Shown piece by piece: positions 16,783 through 27,938 of a stretch of DNA of 64,000 bases. The stretch covers positions 62,001 to 126,000 of the forward strand of contig NZ_JABJRA010000013.1 of the NCBI RefSeq assembly GCF_013155365.1, written 5' to 3'. The notes under the pieces are model-generated. The model ran no database searches. It was not told the origin of the DNA and was given only the letters and a program-made list of their open reading frames with translations. Source of the stretch: Nocardioides sp. zg-DK7169. GTDB taxonomy: Bacteria > Actinomycetota > Actinomycetes > Propionibacteriales > Nocardioidaceae. A program made the position numbers and the translations under genes. Numbering within the stretch: the first letter of the stretch is position 1; every line of letters begins with the position of its first letter.

Positions 16783-18378
16783 TCAGCCCACCCAGGCGTC
16801 GGCGAGGTGGATCATCGAGGCCGCGCCGCCGACCACGCCGTGGACGTCCTCGTCCCAGGCGTTGTACTCCGAGAACGGGCCCCAGTTGAGGTAGGGCACG
16901 TCGGTGTTGACCAGCTGCTGGATGCGGTCCATGGCCGCGACCCGCTCGGCCGGCTCGGCCGCGGCCTGGAGCTCCTCGAGCGCCGCGTCCATCTCCTTGC
17001 TGGTGTACATGTCGTAGACCTGCGTGCCGTCGCTGTGCATCGTGGCGAACATCTTCGAGAAGGGGTCCGCCTCGCGGTAGTTCAGGCCCCACGCGGCGAC
17101 GTCGTAGTCACGGTCCACCACGATGGTCGAGATCTGCTCGGCGATGGTGCGCATCGGGCGGGTGGTGACGGTGAAGCCGACGGCCTCCAGCGAGCCCTTG
17201 ACGGCCTGCATGGTGGCGCGCGAGGCGGGGTCGGTGGCGTCGAGGTACTCGATCGTGCCGTCCCAGCCGTCGGCCTTGGCCTCCTCGACGAGCACGCGGG
17301 CCCGGTCCTGGTCCAGCTCCAGCCCGGCGGTCTCGGTGTGCCAGGCGGAGTAGTCCTGGAAGAGCGTGGAGTCCGACAGCCCGGACCCGCCGTACGCCCG
17401 CTCGGCGATCAGGTCGGGGCCGATGGCGAGCGCCATGGCCTGGCGGATCCGCACGTCGGCGCCGGGGCGCCCCTCGGAGGCGTTGATGAGGGCGGTGTTG
17501 GAGGCCGCGACCATGTTGACGTAGCCGGGCCACTCCTCCTCGAGGACCTCGTCGACGATGTCGGGGTCACGCACGAGCACCGCGTCGACGCCGTCGGAGC
17601 GCAGCGACTCCAGGCCGGCGCGCTGGTCGTTGAGGTAGACGAAGCGGACCTTGTCCAGGTGCGGCGCGCCGTCCCAGTAGTCCTCGCGGGCCGTGAGGGC
17701 GAGCTCCTCGCTCTGCGCCCAGCGCTCGAGGGTGAACGCGCCGGCGCCGACGGGGGTGAACTTGCCGTCCTTGTCGACCGCGCTCTTGGCCACGATCATG
17801 CCGGGACCGGTGCTGAGGATGCTGGGGAAGCCGGGCCACGGCTTGTTGAGCTCGTAGACGACCGTGCGCTCGTCCTCCACGACGACCTCGGTGACGTTGC
17901 CGTTCCACAGCGCCGCCTCCGGGGCGGGCATGGAGGCGTAGCGGTCCTGGCTCCACTTGACCGCCGCCGCGGCGAGCGGGGTGCCGTCCGAGAACGTCAC
18001 GCCCTCGCGCAGGGTCAGGGTCCAGGTGTCGTGGTCCTTGTCGGGCTCGAGCCCCTCGGCCAGGCGCGGCTCGAACTCCTGGGCGTCGGCGTCGAAGTTC
18101 ATCAGGGTGTCGTAGAGGTTGATCATCTCGGCACCACCGGTGGTGACCGCCGCGATGGTGACGGCCGGGTCGAGCGACGCCGGCTCGGCGTACGCCGCGT
18201 AGGTGAAGGTGCCGCCGTCGACGGGCTCGCCGCCGTCGGAGACGCCGCGCATCCCCTCGCTGAGGGCGACGCCCTCCTCGCCGGTGGAGTCCTCGTCGCT
18301 GGACGACGCGCAGCCGGCGGCAAGGACCGCCACGGCGACGGCGGCGCCGACACGATGGAACAGGGGGTGACGCTTCAC
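16783..18378 (-). CDS. Orphan ABC solute-binding lipoprotein, peptide/nickel family (SBP_bac_5)
   Basis: 531 residues from a GTG at 18378 with GAGGAGG 7 nt upstream; the 33-codon extension upstream runs through the operator and is rejected. A signal peptide ends in the lipobox VLAAGC, so it is a membrane-anchored lipoprotein. Family-5 blocks are FTYAAYAEPASLDPA, WTLTLREGVTFSDGTPL, PVGAGAFTLERW and VRIRQAMALAIGPDLIAERA. No permease or ATPase gene is next to it. Its promoter carries a perfect KstR2-type box shared with an esterase gene, which ties it to steroid catabolism. It may capture a steroid or bile-acid-like ligand for a transporter encoded elsewhere; that is inference. Confidence 0.9.
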   Translation of the reverse strand: MKRHPLFHRVGAAVAVAVLAAGCASSSDEDSTGEEGVALSEGMRGVSDGGEPVDGGTFTYAAYAEPASLDPAVTIAAVTTGGAEMINLYDTLMNFDADAQEFEPRLAEGLEPDKDHDTWTLTLREGVTFSDGTPLAAAAVKWSQDRYASMPAPEAALWNGNVTEVVVEDERTVVYELNKPWPGFPSILSTGPGMIVAKSAVDKDGKFTPVGAGAFTLERWAQSEELALTAREDYWDGAPHLDKVRFVYLNDQRAGLESLRSDGVDAVLVRDPDIVDEVLEEEWPGYVNMVAASNTALINASEGRPGADVRIRQAMALAIGPDLIAERAYGGSGLSDSTLFQDYSAWHTETAGLELDQDRARVLVEEAKADGWDGTIEYLDATDPASRATMQAVKGSLEAVGFTVTTRPMRTIAEQISTIVVDRDYDVAAWGLNYREADPFSKMFATMHSDGTQVYDMYTSKEMDAALEELQAAAEPAERVAAMDRIQQLVNTDVPYLNWGPFSEYNAWDEDVHGVVGGAASMIHLADAWVG

Positions 18379-18412
18379 AGGGGGCCTCCTCAGGGACGCT
18401 GCCGAATTATCT

Positions 18413-18426
18413 AGCAAGCGCTTGGT
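18413..18426. promoter_or_regulatory. KstR2-type operator between the solute-binding protein and esterase genes
   Basis: AGCAAGCGCTTGGT fits the published mycobacterial KstR2 motif AnCAAGnnCTTGnT at every fixed position. It lies 35-48 nt upstream of the SBP start (18378) and 21-34 nt upstream of the esterase start (18447). An identical copy is at 31382-31395. Confidence 0.8.
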
Positions 18427-18446
18427 CGTGTGACTAGAGTCGCACC

Positions 18447-19463
18447 ATGTCCGACGACCTCGCCACCGATGTCCCACTGGCTGCCGAGCAGGCCGGAATC
18501 ACCCTCGAGGCGCGCTTCGTGCCCGCTCCGACCTCGGTGAGCCCCGCCGCCCGGGCGCGGCTCTCCACTCCCGCGCCCGCGAAGGGGCCGCTCCCCGCGC
18601 TCGACGACGCCGCCGGCTGGCGCGCCCACGTCGAGGCGGTCAACGGCGCCTTCGCCGCGATGATGCGCGAACCCATGCACCGGCTTCCGGCGACGGTGCG
18701 CACCGAGACGATCGGGGGCGTCGTCGTCCACGTCGCCGAGCCCCACGACGTCCCGGAGGAGAACCGCGACAAGGCCCTCGTCTACCTCCACGGCGGTGCC
18801 CTGGTGCTGCTCGGCGGCGAGTGCACCGAGCTCTTCGCCCGCCAGGAGGCGGCGTCCAACCGCGTGCGGGTGTACGCCGTGGACTACCGCACCCCGCCGG
18901 ACCACCCCTACCCCGCGGCGCTCGAGGACTGCGTGGCGGTCTACCGCGCGCTGCTGGAGACGCACGGCGCCGAGCGGGTCGTGGTCTCGGGCGCCTCCGG
19001 CGGGGCGAACCTCGCCGCCGCGCTGCCGCTGCGCCTGCGCGAGCTGGGCCTGCCGCTCCCGTCGGCGGTCGCGCTCCTCACCCCCGAGGTCGACCTGACC
19101 GAGAGCGGCGACACCTTCGTCACCAACCGCGAGCTCGACGTCGTCCTGCCGCGGGGCCTGCCCGAGATGAACCGGCTCTACGCCGCCGGCGCGGACCTCA
19201 CCGACCCGCTCGTCTCACCGCTGTTCGGCGACTTCGCGCCGGGCTACCCCCCGACGTACCTCCAGACCGGCACGCGGGACCTGTTCTTGTCCAACACCGT
19301 GCGCATGCACCGCGCCCTGCGCCGGGCGGGCCAGGTGGCCGAGCTCCACGTGTGGGAGGCGATGCCGCACGGCGGGTTCGGTGGAGCCCCGGAGGACCGG
19401 GAGCGCTACGACGAGCTCGCGCACTTCCTCGCCCGCCACGCCGGCTGGGCCCCGCCCGCCTGA
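18447..19463 (+). CDS. Alpha/beta-hydrolase, hormone-sensitive-lipase family esterase
   Basis: 338 residues. HSL-family motifs are YLHGGALVLLGG (oxyanion HGG), nucleophile in VSGASGGANLAAAL, acid in TGTRDLFLSN and His in MPHGGFGG. It should hydrolyse a carboxylic ester or lactone. The ATG is only 21 nt from a KstR2-type operator, so it is probably induced with the side-chain operon. A paralogue sits at 60586-61539. Steroid ester or lactone hydrolysis is a reasonable guess; nothing in the sequence fixes it. Confidence 0.88.
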   Translation: MSDDLATDVPLAAEQAGITLEARFVPAPTSVSPAARARLSTPAPAKGPLPALDDAAGWRAHVEAVNGAFAAMMREPMHRLPATVRTETIGGVVVHVAEPHDVPEENRDKALVYLHGGALVLLGGECTELFARQEAASNRVRVYAVDYRTPPDHPYPAALEDCVAVYRALLETHGAERVVVSGASGGANLAAALPLRLRELGLPLPSAVALLTPEVDLTESGDTFVTNRELDVVLPRGLPEMNRLYAAGADLTDPLVSPLFGDFAPGYPPTYLQTGTRDLFLSNTVRMHRALRRAGQVAELHVWEAMPHGGFGGAPEDRERYDELAHFLARHAGWAPPA

Positions 19464-19488
19464 CCCGCCGCGGGTGCCGGGTCGGGGC

Positions 19489-20313
19489 TCAGCGCACGGT
19501 CAGCTGGCCCCCGTCGACGTTCCAGGACTGCCCGGTCACCCAGCCGGCCTGGTCGCTGGCCAGGAACACCGCGGTCGCGGCGACCTCCTGGGGCGTGCCG
19601 GCCCGGCCCAGCGGCAGGTTGGCGGCGACGTAGGCCTGCCAGGTGTCGGTGTCCTGGTCGTCGAGGCGGCTGGTCTCGGTGACCCCCGGGCAGATGGCGT
19701 TGACCCGGATCCGGTGACGGCCCAGCTCCTTGGCCGCCGAGGAGGTCAGCGACTGCACCCCTGCCTTCGAGGCGCTGTACGCCGCGGTGCCGGGCCCGCT
19801 CAGCTTGCCGCCGATCGAGGAGATGTTGACGATGCTGCCGCCCTCGCCCTGCTCGACCAGCCGGCGGCCGAAGGCGCGCGTCATCAAGAAGGTGCCGCGC
19901 AGGTTCACCGCCATCACCCGGTCCCACGCCTCGACCGGCACCTCGAGCACGGGGAGCCGGTCCGGGCCGCGGGAGGCGGCGGCGTTGTTGACCACCACGT
20001 CGACGCGGCCGAGCTCGTCGACCACCCGCGCCAGCAGCGCGTCGACGGAGGCCTCGTCGGAGACGTCGCAGACCACCGGCAGTGCCCGGCGGCCCAGCGC
20101 GCGGACCTCCTCGGCGACCGACTCGATGTCGCGCCAGTCGGCCTCGACCTCGTCGGCGGGACGGTGCTCCAGCCCGCGGCCGGTGCCGGTCACGACCACG
20201 TCGCAGCCCGCCCGGGCGAGCTCGACGGCGATCGCGCGACCGATCGAGCGCATCCGGCCCGCGCCGGTGACGACGGCGACGCGGTCCTGAAGTCCGGTCA
20301 GCGGGTAGCTCAC
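19489..20313 (-). CDS. Short-chain dehydrogenase/reductase, last gene of the side-chain operon
   Basis: 274 residues from a GTG at 20313 overlapping the thioesterase stop (GTGA). Cofactor segment TGAGRMRSIGRAIAVEL carries an insertion relative to TGxxxGIG, as in some FabG-like enzymes; VNNAAAS, ISSIGG and YSASK complete the active site, and ASDQAGWVTGQSWNVDGG is the C-terminal signature. As part of the beta-oxidation operon it may be a 3-hydroxyacyl-CoA or hydroxysteroid dehydrogenase. Confidence 0.87.
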   Translation of the reverse strand: MSYPLTGLQDRVAVVTGAGRMRSIGRAIAVELARAGCDVVVTGTGRGLEHRPADEVEADWRDIESVAEEVRALGRRALPVVCDVSDEASVDALLARVVDELGRVDVVVNNAAASRGPDRLPVLEVPVEAWDRVMAVNLRGTFLMTRAFGRRLVEQGEGGSIVNISSIGGKLSGPGTAAYSASKAGVQSLTSSAAKELGRHRIRVNAICPGVTETSRLDDQDTDTWQAYVAANLPLGRAGTPQEVAATAVFLASDQAGWVTGQSWNVDGGQLTVR

Positions 20314-20915
20314 GACGGGGTCCCCGCGATCTCGATGAACAGGCCGGTGGCCTCGACGGTGCGGGTGCCCTCGTGCTCCACCCAGCCCTCGGCGCGCAGC
20401 CGGCGACCGCTGCGCTCGAGGATCCGCGCGTGCAGGTCCAGCGGCACGTCCAGCGGCGTGCGGTGCAGGTAGCGCAGGTCGAGAGTCGCGGTCACCGCGA
20501 GCAGGCCCTGGGACTGCACGAGGGTGCCGAGCATGCAGTCGAGCAGGTGGGCGAGGTAGCCGCCGTGCACCGAGTCGCGCGGCCCCTCGTACAGCGCGTC
20601 GCCCATCGTGCGGGCGTGGGCGGTCCCGTCGCCGAAGGAGATGTCGAGCGGCAGCGCCTGCGGGCTGTAGCGGAAGATCGACCACGGCTCGCCGGCCGCG
20701 CGCGCCCGCGCCGGGCCGTCCAGCGGCGCGCGGAGCACCCGGTCGCGGGGGTCCTGCGCGAGCCGGGCGGTGAGCCGCTCGACCTCGGCGCGGGCCGCGC
20801 GCAGCCCCTCGGCGCCCAGGCCGGTGGTGGCGACCGCGCGCATCAGGTCGCGGGTGGCGCTCACCAGCTCGGCGGTCTCCTGCTCGACCTCGGTGGTCTC
20901 GTAGACGACGGGCAT
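20310..20915 (-). CDS. Hot-dog fold thioesterase (PaaI-like)
   Basis: 201 residues. An N-terminal helical part of about 70 residues precedes a hot-dog domain with GPRDSVHGGYLAHLLDCMLGT (shown here as HGGYLAHLLDC core) and LDLRYLHRTPLDVPLDL, the usual PaaI/acyl-CoA thioesterase pattern. It lies immediately after a thiolase (1 nt gap) and overlaps the next SDR. It could release CoA from stalled intermediates or end products of side-chain degradation. Substrate unknown. Confidence 0.82.
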   Translation of the reverse strand: MPVVYETTEVEQETAELVSATRDLMRAVATTGLGAEGLRAARAEVERLTARLAQDPRDRVLRAPLDGPARARAAGEPWSIFRYSPQALPLDISFGDGTAHARTMGDALYEGPRDSVHGGYLAHLLDCMLGTLVQSQGLLAVTATLDLRYLHRTPLDVPLDLHARILERSGRRLRAEGWVEHEGTRTVEATGLFIEIAGTPS

Positions 20916-20916
20916 G

Positions 20917-23184
<2,268 letters not shown>

Positions 23185-24438
23185 TCAGCTCCTCGCGCTC
23201 TCGCCGGTGGTGGGGGTGGTGCCGAGGGTCGGCGCAGCGGCCGGGGCCGCGGGGGCCTCCCGACGACGCGAGCCCATGGTCATGCCGAGGGTCTTGGCCG
23301 CGACGATCTCGCGCATGACCTCGTTGGTGCCGCCGCCGAAGGTGTTGTTCTGGGCGCGGCGCCCGAGGTTCTCCACGCGGCCCTGGATCGCGGCGCCCGG
23401 GGTGCCGGGGCGCAGCAGGCCGGTCGCGCCGAGCACCTGCTGGAGCTGGCCGTAGGCGGTCACGACGGCTTCGGTGCCGAACACCTTCGCCGCGGCGGAC
23501 TCCCCGCCGCCGAGGGTGTTGGCCGCGACGTCCGCGACCAGGCGCAGGCTGACCAGGTCGGCCGCGCTGAGCAGGGCGTAGACCTCGGCCAAGGTGCTGC
23601 GCACCCACGGCACGTCGTACACCCGGCGCTCGCCGATCCGCTCGGTGAGCGACCAGCGCAGCACCTCGTCGTACAGCTCGTTGGCGATGCCGCCGCGGGC
23701 GGCCAGCGCGACCCGCTCGTGGTTGAGCTGGTTGGTGATCAGGCCCCAACCCTCGTTCAGCCCGCCCACCAGGTGGGTGAGCGGCACCCGGACGTCCTCG
23801 TAGTACGTCGCGGCGGTGCTGATCCCGCCGACGGTGTGGATCTCGGTCGCGGAGAAGCCGGGGTCGGTGGTCGGCACCAGCACGACGGAGATGCCGCGGT
23901 GGCGCACGGCGTCGGGGTCGGTGCGGACCGCGAGCCACACCCAGTCGGCGAAGACGCCGGCGCTGGTGAAGATCTTGTTGCCGTTGATGACCAGCTCGTC
24001 GCCCTCGACGCGACCGCGGGTCTGCAGCGACGCGAGGTCGGTGCCGGCGCCGGGCTCGGTGTAGCCGATCGCGAACATCAGCTCGCCGCTGAGGATCCGG
24101 GGCAGGAAGTAGTCCTTCTGCTCCTGGGTGCCGGCCTTCATCAGGGCGGGGGCGACGGTGTTGAGCGTGACCAGGGACAGCGGCGCGTTGGCGCGGATGA
24201 CCTCGTCGTAGAAGACGTAGAGCGCCTCGGGGTCCTCCCCGCGGCCGCCGTACTCCTCCGGCCAGCCGAGGCCGAGCCAGCCGTCTGCGCCCATCTGGCG
24301 GTAGAGACGCTCGAAGGTCGGGCCGCCCTCGGTCTGGTCGACCAGGTCGCGGCGGTCCTCCTCGGTGATCAGCTCGGCGAAGTAGGCCCGCAGCTCGGCA
24401 CGGAGCTGCTTGGACTTCTCGGAGAGATCAGGATGCAT
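23185..24438 (-). CDS. Acyl-CoA dehydrogenase subunit, FadE26/FadE29-like
   Basis: 417 residues. Strong acyl-CoA dehydrogenase blocks: FAIGYTEPGAGTDLASL, INGNKIFTSAGVFADWVW and the C-terminal NNTFGGGTNEVMREIVA flavin-contact region. A proline/alanine-rich tail of about 25 residues is extra. It is separated by one base from the partner subunit at 22053-23183; together they probably form a heterotetrameric steroid-acyl-CoA dehydrogenase. The gene upstream (24490) encodes a separate fused double-domain dehydrogenase. Confidence 0.88.
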   Translation of the reverse strand: MHPDLSEKSKQLRAELRAYFAELITEEDRRDLVDQTEGGPTFERLYRQMGADGWLGLGWPEEYGGRGEDPEALYVFYDEVIRANAPLSLVTLNTVAPALMKAGTQEQKDYFLPRILSGELMFAIGYTEPGAGTDLASLQTRGRVEGDELVINGNKIFTSAGVFADWVWLAVRTDPDAVRHRGISVVLVPTTDPGFSATEIHTVGGISTAATYYEDVRVPLTHLVGGLNEGWGLITNQLNHERVALAARGGIANELYDEVLRWSLTERIGERRVYDVPWVRSTLAEVYALLSAADLVSLRLVADVAANTLGGGESAAAKVFGTEAVVTAYGQLQQVLGATGLLRPGTPGAAIQGRVENLGRRAQNNTFGGGTNEVMREIVAAKTLGMTMGSRRREAPAAPAAAPTLGTTPTTGESARS

Positions 24439-24489
24439 GGTGCGCCACCTCTCGTGTGGTCAGGAGTTCGGGGTGTTGCGGCGCGCCGG

Positions 24490-26751
24490 TCACCGGGGCA
24501 GGCGCAGCACGCGGCGGGCGATGACGTTGAGCTGGATCTCGATCGTGCCGCCGCCGAAGAGCACCGAGGGCAGGCCGAGGTGGTCGATGACGGGGTCGAT
24601 CCGGCTGTCCGTCGAGGGGTCGCCGTGCCCGCCGTCCGGCGGTACGGCGACCAGGCCACGCGGGCCGAGGACCGTGAGCAGGTCGCGGGAGTTGTCGCGC
24701 TGCGCGACGGCGTTGAAGACCTTCTGCACGCTGATCTCCGCGCCCAGGTCGAGCTGGGAGATCCGGGCCAGCACGCTGCGCAGGTTGAGCGCGGACAGCG
24801 ACATCTCGCGCCCGACGCAGCGGCCGAGCACGCGGACGACCTCGGCGCGCGGCGCCGGGTGCGCGGGGTCGGCGAGCAGGTCGCGCACCCGGTCGCTGGA
24901 GCCGTGGCTCAGGTGCGCGCCCATGCTGAGCCGCTCGTTGGCCAGGGTGGTGACCGCGAGCCGCCAGCCCTCCCCGGGGGCGGCGACCAGGCACTCGTCG
25001 GGCACGAAGACGTCGTCGAGGAAGACCTCGTTGAACTCCGACATCCCGGTGGCCTGCCGCAGCGGGCGCACGTCGACGCCCGCGGAGCGCATGTCGACGA
25101 GGAAGTAGGAGATCCCCTCGTGCTTGGGGGCCTCGGTGTCGGTGCGGGCCAGGCAGACGCCCCAGTCGGCCTCGTGGGCCATGGAGTTCCACACCTTCTG
25201 CCCCGAGAGCACCCAGCCGCCCTCGACCTTGCGGGCGCGGGTGGAGAGGCCGGCGAGGTCGGAGCCGGCGCCGGGCTCGCTGAAGAGCTGGCACCAGAAG
25301 ATCTCGCCACGCAGCGTCGGCTCGGCGAAGCGCTGCTGCTGCTCGGCGGTCCCGTGGACCAGCAGCGTCGGCAGCACCCACTCCCCGATCACCGTGGACG
25401 GCGCGGCCTGTCCCGCGCGGGCGAACTCGTGGGCGATCACCGCCTGCTCCTGCGGGCCGGCGTCGCGGCCCCAGGGCCGGGGGTAGTGCGGGGCGACCAG
25501 GCCGGCCTCGGCCAGCCGGGCCTGCCGGGCGCCGCCGCGGGCCGGCGCCCAGCCGAGGGCGGGCCGGCCGTCCTCGGCCAGCTCGGCGACCTCGGCGAGG
25601 ATGCCGGCGACCTCGGCGCGCAGCTCGGGCATCGCGTCGGGGTCGACGAAGGAGAAGTCGCGAGTGGCGCCCAGGGCGGCCTCGCCGAGCGCCGTCTCCC
25701 AGCGGGCCTGCTCGCCGCCTGCGGAGGCGAGGCTGACGGCGCGCCGCCAGTACAGGTGGGCGTCGTGCTCCCAGGTGAAGCCGATGCCGCCGAGCAGCGA
25801 GATGCACTCCACCGCGGTGTCGACCACGGCCGGCAGCGCGCTCGCGCCGGCCTGCGCCGCGGCGAGGCGCTGCTGGTCGGCGTCGTGGTGCTCGGCGCGG
25901 GCGGCGTCCCAGGCGGCGGCACAGATGATCTCGGCGCGCACCAGCATCATCGCCGCCTTGTGCTGCACGGCCTGGAAGCTGCCGATCGGGCGGTCGAACT
26001 GCTTGCGGGTGCGGACGTGGTCCACGGCCGTGTCCAGGCACCAGCGCGCGACGCCGCTGGCCTCCGCTGCGAGCAGGGTGGTCACGACCAGGTCGACGCG
26101 GGCCGCGTCGACGCCGGTCACCTCGTCGGCGGCGGGGACCCGGTGGGCGCTCAGCTCCAGGCGCCCGACCGAGCGGGTCAGGTCGGTGGGGTCGTCGCGG
26201 TGGACGAGCGCCGTCGTACCGGCCCTCGTGTCGGCACGGACGGTGAACCAGCGCTCGCCGTCCTCCGCCAGGGCACGGACCAGGAGGAGATCGGCGCCCG
26301 GCACCCCGAGGGCGGGCGCGCTGGTGCCGTCCAGCACCCAGCCGCCGGTCTCGTCGGCACGGGCGCGCAGGCCTGGCCCGGCCACCAGGGCCGCGGTCGC
26401 GCCCTCGGCGAGCTCCTCGAGCAGGCGCGGGAGCGAGCCCTGCGCGGTGGCGGCGCCCAGCACCGCGCTGGTCGTCACGGTCGGCAGCCAGGGGCCGGGG
26501 TGCAGCTCGGTGGCCAGCTGCTCGGCGACGACGGCCAGCTCCTCGAGACCGGCACCCGCGCCGCCGTGCTCCTCGGGGAGGTGGAGCGCGTGCAGCCCCT
26601 GCTGGACCAGGCCGGGCCAGGACGCGGGGCGCTCGCCGGCGCCGAGCCCGGCGAGGTGGGCCCGGGTGGTCTCGACCGGCGCCGCGCGGCGGCTCCAGGC
26701 CGCCACGGATCCCGCCAGGTCGCGGTGCTCGTCGGAGAGGGCGAGGGGCAT
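24490..26751 (-). CDS. Double-length fused acyl-CoA dehydrogenase, FadE34/ChsE3-like
   Basis: 753 residues from the ATG at 26751 with GAGGAAGAA upstream; the long open frame beyond is shadow over the thiolase. Two acyl-CoA dehydrogenase domains are joined: the first (about 1-370) contains LHLPEEHGGAGAGLEEL and LLGGIGFTWEHDAHLYWRRA, the second (about 400-753) has WCQLFSEPGAGSDLAGLSTR, SGQKVWNSMAHEADW and LPSVLFGGGTIEIQLNVIARR. This matches FadE34-type enzymes, which replace a heterotetramer with one fused chain and act on five-carbon steroid side chains. Confidence 0.9.
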   Translation of the reverse strand: MPLALSDEHRDLAGSVAAWSRRAAPVETTRAHLAGLGAGERPASWPGLVQQGLHALHLPEEHGGAGAGLEELAVVAEQLATELHPGPWLPTVTTSAVLGAATAQGSLPRLLEELAEGATAALVAGPGLRARADETGGWVLDGTSAPALGVPGADLLLVRALAEDGERWFTVRADTRAGTTALVHRDDPTDLTRSVGRLELSAHRVPAADEVTGVDAARVDLVVTTLLAAEASGVARWCLDTAVDHVRTRKQFDRPIGSFQAVQHKAAMMLVRAEIICAAAWDAARAEHHDADQQRLAAAQAGASALPAVVDTAVECISLLGGIGFTWEHDAHLYWRRAVSLASAGGEQARWETALGEAALGATRDFSFVDPDAMPELRAEVAGILAEVAELAEDGRPALGWAPARGGARQARLAEAGLVAPHYPRPWGRDAGPQEQAVIAHEFARAGQAAPSTVIGEWVLPTLLVHGTAEQQQRFAEPTLRGEIFWCQLFSEPGAGSDLAGLSTRARKVEGGWVLSGQKVWNSMAHEADWGVCLARTDTEAPKHEGISYFLVDMRSAGVDVRPLRQATGMSEFNEVFLDDVFVPDECLVAAPGEGWRLAVTTLANERLSMGAHLSHGSSDRVRDLLADPAHPAPRAEVVRVLGRCVGREMSLSALNLRSVLARISQLDLGAEISVQKVFNAVAQRDNSRDLLTVLGPRGLVAVPPDGGHGDPSTDSRIDPVIDHLGLPSVLFGGGTIEIQLNVIARRVLRLPR

Positions 26752-26798
26752 GGTCTTCTTCCTCGGTCGGGAGTGGTGCCGGGGTGGCGCGGGGGCGC

Positions 26799-27938
26799 TC
26801 AGAGACGCTCGAGCACCAGGCAGGTGGTGGCCGCGGAGGCGCAGATGGCGACCATCGCGAGCTGGGCGTCGCGGCGCTCCAGCTCCTCGATGGCGGTGGC
26901 GATCAGCCGGATGCCGGTGGCGCCCGCCGGGTGGCCGAGCGCGATCGCGCCGCCGAGCGGGTTGAGCAGCTCCTCGGGCACGCCGTGGACGCGGGCGAAG
27001 GACATCGGGACCGACGCGAAGGCCTCGTTGACCTCGAAGTGGTCGATGTCGGCGATGCTCAGCCCGGTGCGGGACAGCACCCGCTCGGCGGCCGCGATCG
27101 GCCCGTCGAGGAGGTACGTCGTGTCGCCGCCGACGACCGCCTGGCCGACGATCCGGGCGCGGGGGCGGTGGCCGAGCTCGCGGGCCCGGTCCTCGGCCAT
27201 CAGCAGGGCCGCGCTCGCGCCGTCGGAGACCTGCGAGGAGGTGCCGGCGGTGTGCAGGCCGCCCTCCTTCACCGGCGCCAGCCGGGCGAGCGCCTCCATG
27301 CTGGTCTCGCGCAGCCCCTGGTCGCGGGTCACGACGCGCGAGCCGCCGTCCTCGTCGACCACGGTGACGGGGACGATCTGGGCGTCGAAGCGGTGGGTGT
27401 CCCAGGCCGCCGCGGCGCGCTGCTGCGAGCGCAGGCCGTAGGCGTCGAGGTCGGTGCGGGTGAGGCCGCGGTTCGCGGCGATCCGGTCGGCGCCGGTGTA
27501 CTGGTCCGGGCTGTCGATCGACCAGGACGCGGGGCGCGGGGTGCCGAGCCCGGTGCCGACCTTGTAGGTCAGCGGGACGTGGGACATCATCTCGACGCCG
27601 CAGGCCATGCCGACGTCCACGGCGCCCATCGCGATCTGCCCGGCGAGCAGCGCGGTCGCCTGGGCGGCGGTGCCACATTGGGCGTCGATGGTCGTGGCCC
27701 CGGTCAGGGACGGCAGCCCGGCGTGCATCCAGGCGGTGCGGGTGACGTTGCCGAACTGCTCGGCCAGCGGGGTCACGCAGCCGCCGATGACCTGCTCGAC
27801 CAGGTCGGGGTCCAGACCGGTGCGCGCGAGCACGCCGCGCTGGGCGTGGCCGAGGAGCTCGACGGCGTGCACGGTGTCCAGCCAGCCGGCGCGCCTGCCG
27901 AACGGCGTCCGCGCGGCGTCCACGATCACGGGCCTCAT
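26799..27938 (-). CDS. Thiolase-like protein with a degenerate C-terminal active-site loop
   Basis: 379 residues from the ATG at 27938 overlapping the SDR stop (ATGA). The nucleophilic Cys is C88 in TIDAQCGTAAQA, and [11 protein letters not shown] and GGAIALGHPAGATG are intact. The C-terminal catalytic stretch reads AICASAATTCLVLERL, so the CxG motif of thiolases (AICAGGAQ in the paralogue at 20917) is replaced by CAS followed by AATT. Cys remains but the glycine forming the oxyanion environment is missing. It may be a specialised or impaired thiolase. Operon position is between SDR and fused dehydrogenase. Confidence 0.87.
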   Translation of the reverse strand: MRPVIVDAARTPFGRRAGWLDTVHAVELLGHAQRGVLARTGLDPDLVEQVIGGCVTPLAEQFGNVTRTAWMHAGLPSLTGATTIDAQCGTAAQATALLAGQIAMGAVDVGMACGVEMMSHVPLTYKVGTGLGTPRPASWSIDSPDQYTGADRIAANRGLTRTDLDAYGLRSQQRAAAAWDTHRFDAQIVPVTVVDEDGGSRVVTRDQGLRETSMEALARLAPVKEGGLHTAGTSSQVSDGASAALLMAEDRARELGHRPRARIVGQAVVGGDTTYLLDGPIAAAERVLSRTGLSIADIDHFEVNEAFASVPMSFARVHGVPEELLNPLGGAIALGHPAGATGIRLIATAIEELERRDAQLAMVAICASAATTCLVLERL

